Source of the DNA: Drechmeria coniospora
Taxonomy: Eukaryota > Ascomycota > Sordariomycetes > Hypocreales > Ophiocordycipitaceae
Assembly (NCBI RefSeq): GCF_001625195.1
Contig: NC_054391.1
Span: 1,612,001-1,676,000, forward strand
Direction of reading: 5' to 3'
DNA: 64,000 nucleotides
Shown: positions 57,046 through 64,000 of the stretch, piece after piece
How the letters are laid out: each line of letters starts with the position of its first letter
Numbering within the stretch: the first letter of the stretch is position 1
The notes under the pieces: generated by a model
What the model was told of the DNA's origin: nothing
The model's database searches: none
The model's input: only the letters and a program-made list of their open reading frames with translations
Made by a program: the position numbers and the translations under genes

Positions 57046-58291
57046 TTCAGACCAAGTTCTAGTGGTTCGGAACAACTTATCACCTGAACGGAGCAGGCAT
57101 GTGCGAGTTCGGAACGACGTTGCTTGGGCGTTTATGTGCATACAATGCAGGAGGATGACGGTACGCAAACAGGTGGTGGCAAAGACGAGAAATGACAGAT
57201 GACGCTTGATGAGAATGAGAATGCCGTACTCCCATGGCGACGCGTGGACAACAGTTGCGGCGTACGCACACAAGATTGCAGTTGCAAGTTGGCTGGGTCG
57301 AGACTTCCTTAACGCGAGTGACGCCATCCATGGGTCATGGCCGCAGAAACAACGGCCGTGCTCCCACAGTTGGTATCAGGCACTGCCCGTACCGCGCCGC
57401 GCTGGACGGTACTGCACTGGACGGCATCGGGCTGGACGTCATTACAGTGAATGGCACTGCACTGTACAGTCCTGAACTTGCCTGTATTGCCCTGTACTGA
57501 TCCGAGGTTGGTGATAGAAGTGCTGCACTGCTCTGTGCTGCACTGTGCTCGACACTCCCATACAACTGGAGGCGCCAAGCAATGGGCACTCTCCCGTGGA
57601 GGAAGCCTGCACACGTACGTACTCGTCCATTCATCTCTCTGTTCCGACCGGACCCTGCGGCACTCGTCCCGTGCCGTCAGTTGTAGCCAGAGTGCGGGCG
57701 GCAAGTTGGGTATGGCCGCTGGTTGATGACGTGACGAGCTAATATCTTTCCACGCCTGCGCGTTCTCGGTTCTCCTGCATGCCGTGTGCAACACCAAATA
57801 TCTCGTATTCGCACGGTGTAAGCTCGACAGGGTGAACATGGGATCGTCACTTTCACGGTTTCGGCATGCGGGAGGACAGGCATGGGAGATTCGATGAAAG
57901 ATGTGGATTCCCAAATCCATCAGCACAACTTGTCATGATGCGGAGGGACACAAGGTCAAAGAGTCGACTTTAATCATCGAAGGGTGTCATGTCGGCCGTT
58001 GCATGTTTTCTTCGTCGTGAAATGAAACTGAATGCCTCGGGCAAGGTAAAATTTTCCCTGCCCACCCCCGAATCAGCGAAGCCTGTGGTAGCAGCTTTCC
58101 ACAAGCCAGCTGGACTTGCAACCAAAAATACTGATGTCGAGCGCCCCTCCGGGTACAGACAGCTCAAACTCGTCCGACCCCATTTTTTCCATTCGCTTCG
58201 CCATCCTCGTTCCATGCATCCTCTTTCCCAAGCATCCGCTTTCCCAAGCATCCGCTTTCCCAAGCATCCGCTTTCCCAAGCCGGTCCCATC
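57046..58291. other. intergenic, no gene recognised
   Basis: Spacer between the SQR pseudogene and the DUF7053 gene. Around 57390-57560 it is rich in short ACTGCACTG/TACTGCACT words. The DUF7053 3' UTR with a 16-bp tandem repeat lies at its right end. No ORF has coding character. Confidence 0.4.
58216..58279. repeat. 16-bp minisatellite, unit GCATCCGCTTTCCCAA, 4 copies
   Basis: Three perfect copies and one with one change (GCATCCTCTTTCCCAA), ending 13 bp before the stop codon of the minus-strand DUF7053 gene, hence inside its 3' UTR. Confidence 0.92.
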
Positions 58292-59422
58292 CTACTCCTT
58301 AATCTCCCTGTGAGCTGCGAGCTCGGATGCAAAAGGATGCATCGCCGAATGGTTGCCGCCGCTGCTGGCGACGGACTGGAAGCTTGTCCGGGTCGTGTCC
58401 GGTAGCACAGGGCTCAGTGGCGGCTGGGACCATCGCGGGTCCGAGGATGCGGCTCCGTAAGAGCTCCCCAGCGACGATGGGTTGTCCGAGGCAGGTCGTG
58501 GCAGGCGCTTGTCTTGCAAAGGCGGTTGGTAGTGCTGCCAGTCGCCGGGGAGCTCGACCGGCGCGACTCGCGGCTCGTCCTTGGGCGCAGGAGGCGGTGG
58601 TACCGGAGCAGGCGCCGGGGGAGGTGGCGTCGAGTGCTCGCTCGACGGTTGCTGGTACGGAGTCGGGGCATAGTACGGCTCCGATGCTCTGTCGAAGGGC
58701 GACGGCATGCGTGGGCTTGTCGGTCCCGAGACGTACACGTCCTGCGGCCACGGGTCCGCATTCGGGTTCGGCAGCATGTTCGAGTTCGCCCGTCGAGGTC
58801 CAAACTTGGACCGGTCGTTGGGGTTGTAGGTCTTGAGCTTGCCGTTCTCCATCATGGCGTGAAGGACGCCGGCATCGAGAAGCTCGGCCTTTTTGATGAT
58901 CCGCTGCACCATCTCCCTGCTCGCGGCCTTGAGCTGCGTCTTGACGAAGCCGACCATGGCGATGTTGCACTTGATCTCGATGTCCTCGCGCAGGTAGAGG
59001 CCATCGGCAGGCGCGCCGAGGGCCTCGAGGCCGATCTCGCGCGCCTCGGGAAGCTCGATGCCCGGCTGGTTGCCGGCGATGCGGTACTTGTTGCGCAGGT
59101 CGACGTTCATGGGCGCCTTGATTATGGTGTGCGTCTGCAGGCCCCAGGGCATGTCGTGGAAGCAGCCGGTGAAGGTGATGAGGCCGGAGCCGGCCTTGCC
59201 GAGACCGGGGATGTACTGGATGCGCTCGACGATCTCGTACCAGGTGCTGTAGTATTCGTCGGCGGCGGCATCGCGCGGCGCGGGGATCGGTCGGTGCTCG
59301 AGCACGAGCGGGTTGAGGGTGATGACTTCGCTGTGCGCGTGGAGGATGTCGATGGCGAGCTGGCGGGGGATGAAGCCCGGAATGGGTGTCACGACGGTGA
59401 AGACATCCTTTTTGCGAAGCAT
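58292..59422 (-). CDS. DUF7053 domain protein (conserved fungal, unknown function)
   Basis: Intronless 376-residue protein. The N-terminal two thirds carry the conserved domain: MLRKKDVFTVVTPIPGFIPR, then DILHAHSEVITLNPLVLEHR, STWYEIVERIQYIPG, TFTGCFHDMPWGLQTHT and ADGLYLREDIEIKCNIAMVG, ending in an amphipathic AASREMVQRIIKKAEL segment. The pattern recalls START-like folds that bind hydrophobic ligands, but this is speculation. The C-terminal third is a disordered Pro/Ser-rich tail with a PPPPAPAPVPPPPAP run. The chosen ATG starts the conserved domain directly. A longer Arg-rich frame on the same strand is an out-of-frame shadow. The gene is flanked by an SQR pseudogene and, across a long divergent spacer, a two-domain fasciclin gene. 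Confidence 0.85.
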   Translation of the reverse strand: MLRKKDVFTVVTPIPGFIPRQLAIDILHAHSEVITLNPLVLEHRPIPAPRDAAADEYYSTWYEIVERIQYIPGLGKAGSGLITFTGCFHDMPWGLQTHTIIKAPMNVDLRNKYRIAGNQPGIELPEAREIGLEALGAPADGLYLREDIEIKCNIAMVGFVKTQLKAASREMVQRIIKKAELLDAGVLHAMMENGKLKTYNPNDRSKFGPRRANSNMLPNPNADPWPQDVYVSGPTSPRMPSPFDRASEPYYAPTPYQQPSSEHSTPPPPAPAPVPPPPAPKDEPRVAPVELPGDWQHYQPPLQDKRLPRPASDNPSSLGSSYGAASSDPRWSQPPLSPVLPDTTRTSFQSVASSGGNHSAMHPFASELAAHREIKE

Positions 59423-61285
59423 CCTGCCGTCTCGCCGCTCTTTCTGCGGCTGCGGCAGCGCTGCGGCAGCGATGCACTCGACGACGAGGAAGGCGAAAAA
59501 GAAGGGAGGGAGGGAGGGGAGGGAGGCAGGGGGGGGGGGGACGATGGCGGCAGAGGTCAGAAGAGCGGAGGCCAGAGAAGGCGAGGAGAGGCGAGAGGGG
59601 CAGAGAGGAGGGAGTCAGGAGAGGAGAGGGGGGACACGTCGTTGGCTAGGCGCGGTTGAATTTTCGCGTCGCGGTCGAGCGGTGAGCCTTGCTGAGAGCT
59701 ATCTCGTTCGTCTCGATGGTGAAATTTCCCGGCTTCTGCACTCGTTGGGATCCGAAACAGCAAGCGGGAACTTGCGATGCACGGAGACACGGAGAGGATG
59801 CGGGTAATACCTATGAATGTGACGGTGACATGCGCGTGCCAAGGATATCGACAGTCCTTGGCAAGGCGAGGTGCGACGATGCCAGTGCTGGTAAAGGTAC
59901 TGCACAGGTTACTCCTATTGCTGTGCTATCCGTGCGTGTACGAGTACTTATTTTTCCCAGCCTCCCTCCCCCAAGGATCACCAGAGGACCATGCTGCCCC
60001 CTGCTGCCAGGCTGATGGACAGCTGGGCTGGGGCCACCGGCGGCTAGCGGGACAGGCCATGCCTATTTTTACCCACCCGGCGCTGTGCTTTGGTGGTTCA
60101 TCACCTCAACGTCCGCTGGCTGGTGCGTCAGCGGCCCTGCTTCCCGGGCTAGTACCTTGGTGGGTGTGCGTTACACTTCAGCACTTGTTCTAGCGTGAAT
60201 ATTGAACTGCCGTACTGGTACTTGCATGTACATGTAGGCGTAATTCGCCCCGCGCTCGTTGGTAACCGAAGGGAGCCAAGTACTGCACTATGCTACTGTC
60301 ACTGCTAATATCGGTACCGAGCCGCATGTACAAGTAGGTACATGTACCGGAAATACTTGTACTGCAGGTACAGTAGATGCCTGGTGGATGGGTGCCGCTC
60401 GATGGCCCACTCCTTGCAGTCCTCCGTACAAGGGCATGTATAAGTAGTCCGGAGTGCTCGCCATCGTGCAGGTATTGCAGGCACAGGTTCGCTTCGTTGA
60501 CGTTCATGCTCATTACCTATACTGTACGGAGTACGCCGTACCCCACGCTCTCGGGGTGCAGCAAGTGCCTACCTGTAAGTGTACAATGCATGTAGTTCGT
60601 CAGTAAGTACTCCGTACCTTCGAGCCCATTGCGGGTAAACCACCAAGTATCAGCCAGGTACATGAGCATGCACTCGGATAGGTGCCGCCTGCATGCACCA
60701 TCAGGACCTGGACTCTACTTACTTACTGCACATGCAACCACTGTACGGAGTATTACGGAGTACGGAGAACTTGCACCCGAGTTGGGGTGGCCCGTAATAT
60801 TATTACGCCAGAACCCGGCCTGTCCGCCAGTGTCCATCCAGTGGCAAGTGCCGGTGACGCGCCAAGTGCGACATGCAGTTGACGTCAGCCCACCCCCGCC
60901 TTAGCCCACCCGGCGACGCATTATCCCGTTTCATCCGTTTTCATTCGCCTGGCCGGCCTCTTCGGGATGCCAGCGTCTTGACGTCGTGCTTCACTGGCCG
61001 GACCGTCGGCTCACGTCCTCCCCCATTCGATGCATTCGCCCATCCCCGATCGCCTTTCCTTCTTTCTCTCTCGGTAGGTGGCACGACATCGTCATTTCTC
61101 GTCCTCCCCCATTTCACTCGCCATCGCCATCGTCGCCATCATTGTCATCATCGTCACCATCATCGTCGTCGTCATCATCATCATCATCATCATCATCATC
61201 GCACCCGTCATCGTTCTACCATTCCCCCAAGCGCCGAGCAAACGACCAGGTCTCGATCCTTTCTTCCTGCGCCGTCACGAGCACT
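59423..61285. promoter_or_regulatory. divergent intergenic region DUF7053 / fasciclin gene
   Basis: Contains a 12-G run (59529-59540), purine-rich GGGAGG sequence near the DUF7053 start, a GTAC-motif cluster at about 60180-60790 (GTACGGAGTACG near 60526, AGTACTCCGTACC near 60607 and a doubled ACGGAGTA near 60741), and before the fasciclin ATG a CT-rich stretch with an ATC microsatellite. No gene is supported. Confidence 0.5.
61172..61200. repeat. (TCA)n microsatellite
   Basis: About ten perfect TCA units in the leader of the two-domain fasciclin gene, within a longer impure CAT/GTC-rich stretch from about 61117. Confidence 0.95.
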
Positions 61286-62746
61286 ATGCGCCTTCTCGCC
61301 GTCCTCTCCACCGCCGTTCTCGCCGGTGCCATCGTCCTCCCCAGCGTGCCGCTCGCGCCCAAGGGCCGGCGGCAGAGCCCCTTCGGTCTCCTCGATCCGG
61401 GCTCGGGGCAGGACGACGATGCTTTCTGGGGCAGCAACGCGCCATCTGAGAAATCCTTCGTCTCCGGCCTCGACGAAGCGACCGGCCGCGAGACGCTCAA
61501 GGCCGCCTTTGACAAGCTCGCGTCGACGCTCGCTCTCGACGGCAAAGATGACCACCCCCGTCTGACCATCTACGAGCTCATCCATCGCAGCGAGCACACG
61601 ACAAAGTTTGCCAAGCTCGTCGACGACCACCCGAGCATCGTCGAGCTGCTTAAGAGCACAAAGGCCAATCACACCCTCTTTGTGCCGACCAACGAGGCCT
61701 TTGACCACGTGCCAGCGCACGACAAGCCCAGCAAGGAGTTTGTCGAGAGCATCCTCAAGTACCACGTCGGCATCGGCATCTACCCGGCGCGCCGGATCCT
61801 CAGCACCCACACGCTGCCGACGGCACTGGACGAGAAGCTGCTCGGTGGCGAGCCGCAGCGTCTCCGGACCAGCATCGGCTTCCGCGGCGTCACCATAAAC
61901 TTTTACAGCAAGGTGGTCGTCGCCAACATTGTACGTCTCCGCCGTCTAGGCCGCGCGACCCAACCCACCGCCAGCGCTTGCTCCCTTTGTTGTTTCTTGC
62001 CTCCTTTCCCGTCCGTTTGTTTGCTTGTTCGCTTGTTTGCTTGTCTGCTTGTGCGCTTGCGTGTTTGTCTGATTCTCCCGTCGCTCACGCCGCTGCGATT
62101 CTAGGAAGCGACCAATGGCATCATCCACGCCGTCGACCACATTCTCGTCCCCCCGCCCTACGCCGGCCGCATCATCACCCTCCTGCCGGGCCAGTTCTCG
62201 ACGCTTCTGCTGGCGTACGAGAAGACGGAGTTTGTCAAGTACATCCACGGCGTCACCCTCGTCGGCAGCACCGTCTTCGCCCCCAGCAACGACGCCTTCA
62301 AGCGACTCGGCATCCGGGCCAATGCCTTCCTCTTCAACACGGAAAAGGGTGTCCGGTACCTCAAGGCGCTGCTCAAGTACCACATCTCGCCAAACGCGAC
62401 GCTCTACAGCGATGCCTACTACGACAAGACAGGCGGCAAGGACGTCGGCGCTTCTGAGCGGGAACACTACGACCTCCCGACCCTCCTCTCTCGCGCGCGC
62501 GTCAGCGTCGACATTTCCCGATGGGCCGGCTTCTCCGCCATGGTGGTCAACGGCTTCGTCGGTGTCTCGGTCCGCGATGGGCTGGCCAAGAACGGCGTGA
62601 TCCAGATGCTCGACAAGGTACTGATCCCAGCCCACAAGCATCGGCACGACGGCAAGTCTGCCGACGTGGACGAAATTGACGTCGAGGAGCTGATGGAGAG
62701 ACTGGACCCCTACCTGGAGGAGCATGCTCTGCCTGGCGAGCTTTGA
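61286..62746 (+). CDS. secreted fasciclin (FAS1) protein, two domains
   Basis: A 428-residue protein in two exons (61286-61930 and 62105-62746) with a signal peptide (MRLLAVLSTAVLAGA). FAS1 domain 1 spans about residues 85-225 with NHTLFVPTNEAFDHVP and VESILKYHVG. Domain 2 follows at about 225-385 with GSTVFAPSNDAFKRLG, YLKALLKYHISPNATL and MVVNGFVGVSVRDGLAKNGV. The acidic end (DVDEIDVEELMERLDPYLEE) has no GPI-anchor signal, so it should be soluble and secreted or cell-wall associated. The 174-bp intron (GT-AG, phase 0) falls at the domain boundary between VVVANI and EATNGIIHAVDHIL and contains a run of CTTGTTTG-like words. A long frame upstream of the ATG is the CAT-rich leader, not coding. 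The cell-adhesion role is the family's general one. Confidence 0.9.
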
Positions 62747-63170
62747 TGGGCCAATGGAAAGGCTGATATGGAAGGGCGCCGATGCCCTTGAAAGTCACCC
62801 CACTCCTTTATGTTGAACTGAATACTAGCTTGCAAGCCACTCGAATTGATATGTTTTTGTCTCTTTGCCGACTTACGGGCAAGTTCGAGCCAGGTCCGCA
62901 TGCGTGAATGGATGCTTCCTGATCCTGTTGGCGCAACCGAAGGCTGCGCCGCATCGACCGCTGGTAGACACTGTGGAAGGCAATGTCGCGGCACAACGGG
63001 CCAAGTGTACATGACCTCCTGATCATGAATATATATTCGACTGCCGGCAATCATAGCTGTCTCGGGAAGTAATTGTGGCGGTAGATATCCAAAGTGTACG
63101 TCTCCGATTACTGTCAGTCGAGGCACATTGGGAATATGTCAGCTAGGTCCATATACGTTATGAATGCTTT
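62747..63170. other. intergenic, no gene recognised
   Basis: 3' side of the two-domain fasciclin gene. Nothing supportable is seen beyond its probable 3' UTR. Confidence 0.45.
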
Positions 63171-63176
63171 CGTCAA

Positions 63177-63374
63177 AGAGCGCCGTTTCTTTCCTCCTCC
63201 GTCCTTTTTACCATGAGCTCAGTCGGCTCGATATATCTATACATAATTACGCCGCAGAGCCTAGCCCTCGAACTGACACTGCTGTCATTCTTCAGGTAAT
63301 CCCGTGCTGCACTCAGTGGCTCGTAAATCGATTGTCGCTTTGGTTACCCCTAGAGCTGCATGGACAAACCATGG
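63177..63374. repeat. diverged direct repeat, copy 1
   Basis: Shares order and many words with copy 2 about 420 bp further on: CCGCAGAGCCTAGCC, TCGAA-TG, CACTC-GTGGCTCG and TACCCCTAGA. Many differences look like transitions. Content unknown. Confidence 0.6.
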
Positions 63375-63601
63375 AGCGAGGTGGCAGCGATATCGAGGCA
63401 AGTTCGATGGATCTCGTGGAAAAAGCTACCGTGACAAGCACTTCTGCTCACGAACACGCCTGCGTAGGCGGAAAACGTTGTTACACTTGCAGGTAACTGA
63501 AAGGGAAGTGACCTATCTTGATCGTCTAGCGCATATTGTTCGTCCAGGCCCATCAGATATGTGCCGGATAGGTTCAGATACGTTGTTCATGTATTCATTT
63601 A

Positions 63602-63803
63602 CGCGAGCTGTTTTCTCCCTCTTTTGTTGCCATGAACTGACTCAACTAGCCGTATGTAATGTACGTTACTCCGCAGAGCCTAGCCATCGAATTGCAACTG
63701 TCGTCATGCTTGCAAATAATCACCTGCCACACTCGGTGGCTCGCAAGTCCTGCATCATCTCCTTCTCAGAGTACCCCTAGAACAGTGCTGACGAATCATG
63801 GAT
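63602..63803. repeat. diverged direct repeat, copy 2
   Basis: Second copy of the element at 63177-63374, aligned by eye. It begins GCGAGCTGTTTTCTCCCTC against GCGCCGTTTCTTTCCTCCTC in copy 1. The protein-like frames HELSRLDISIHNYAAEPS and HELTQLAVCNVRYSAEPS correspond in the two copies, so an old coding or mobile origin is possible. Confidence 0.6.
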
Positions 63804-64000
63804 GGTTAGAGATACTTGGCAAAAACCATCGTGGAATGAGTCATACCTATTTCAGAGGATTATCATCTTTCTAATACATCTAACATGGTCGTGTGCTTGG
63901 TCACGCAGCTCAAAGGAAAAAATTCAAAGTGAATTTTGTTCAATTAACCATTCCGTATTTGTTGCGAGGCAAAATTACCAACACCCGTAGCCACTCGCCC
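63804..64000. other. window end, no gene recognised
   Basis: AT-richer tail of the window. Nothing supportable is seen. Confidence 0.4.

Noticed and set aside
58299..59477. 392-codon Arg/His-rich minus-strand frame overlapping the DUF7053 gene
   Set aside because: Out-of-frame with the conserved DUF7053 protein and starts at GTG.
60986..61285. Upstream extension of the two-domain fasciclin gene
   Set aside because: It reads the CT-rich leader and the TCA microsatellite as Ser/Pro/His and would bury the signal peptide.

Overview
This window is nuclear DNA from a filamentous ascomycete. Genes are GC-rich and carry short introns (about 50-220 bp) with fungal branch points of the CTAAC/CTGAC type. 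The products, among them a HapC-type CCAAT factor, an RlmA-type MADS-box factor, LYS4 homoaconitase and a DUF7053 protein, point to Pezizomycotina. Hypocreales is my best guess, from the overall look of the proteins and the intergenic GTAC-rich repeats, but I cannot fix the species.

Layout. At 0-7.5 kb are the 3' end of DOP1 (+), RRN3 (-) and the CCAAT-binding factor HapC/HAP3 (-). From 7.5 to 27.9 kb the window is gene-poor: long intergenic stretches packed with a short GTAC-rich motif, a secreted cysteine-rich protein gene, a homoaconitase gene with eight exons including a 12-nt microexon, a frameshifted paralogue of the secreted gene, and one weak small cysteine-rich gene. TAF1 (TFIID) occupies 27.9-32.1 kb. 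From 32.1 to 39.9 kb there is no recognisable gene, but there are dense GTAC-motif clusters and several minisatellites. From 39.9 to 62.7 kb come RlmA (MADS), a one-domain fasciclin protein, a soluble fumarate reductase with a cytochrome b5 domain, an MFS transporter, a class-I glutamine amidotransferase-like protein, a Zn2Cys6 regulator, a wrecked sulfide:quinone oxidoreductase gene, a DUF7053 protein and a two-domain fasciclin protein. The last kilobase holds a diverged direct repeat and no clear gene.

The housekeeping genes fall into transcription (RRN3 for Pol I, TAF1 and HapC for Pol II), membrane traffic (DOP1), lysine biosynthesis (LYS4), wall-stress signalling (RlmA) and redox metabolism (fumarate reductase). 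They form no obvious pathway. The most lineage-specific material is the pair of secreted cysteine-rich proteins, which share a cysteine spacing I do not recognise and flank LYS4; one copy is frameshifted. Other unusual points are three GC-AG introns among about 30 modelled introns, a 569-bp TAF1 intron that splits the zinc knuckle, a perfect MEF2/RlmA-type site upstream of RlmA itself, and about 70 copies of a GTACTCCGTAC-like motif, seen only between genes.
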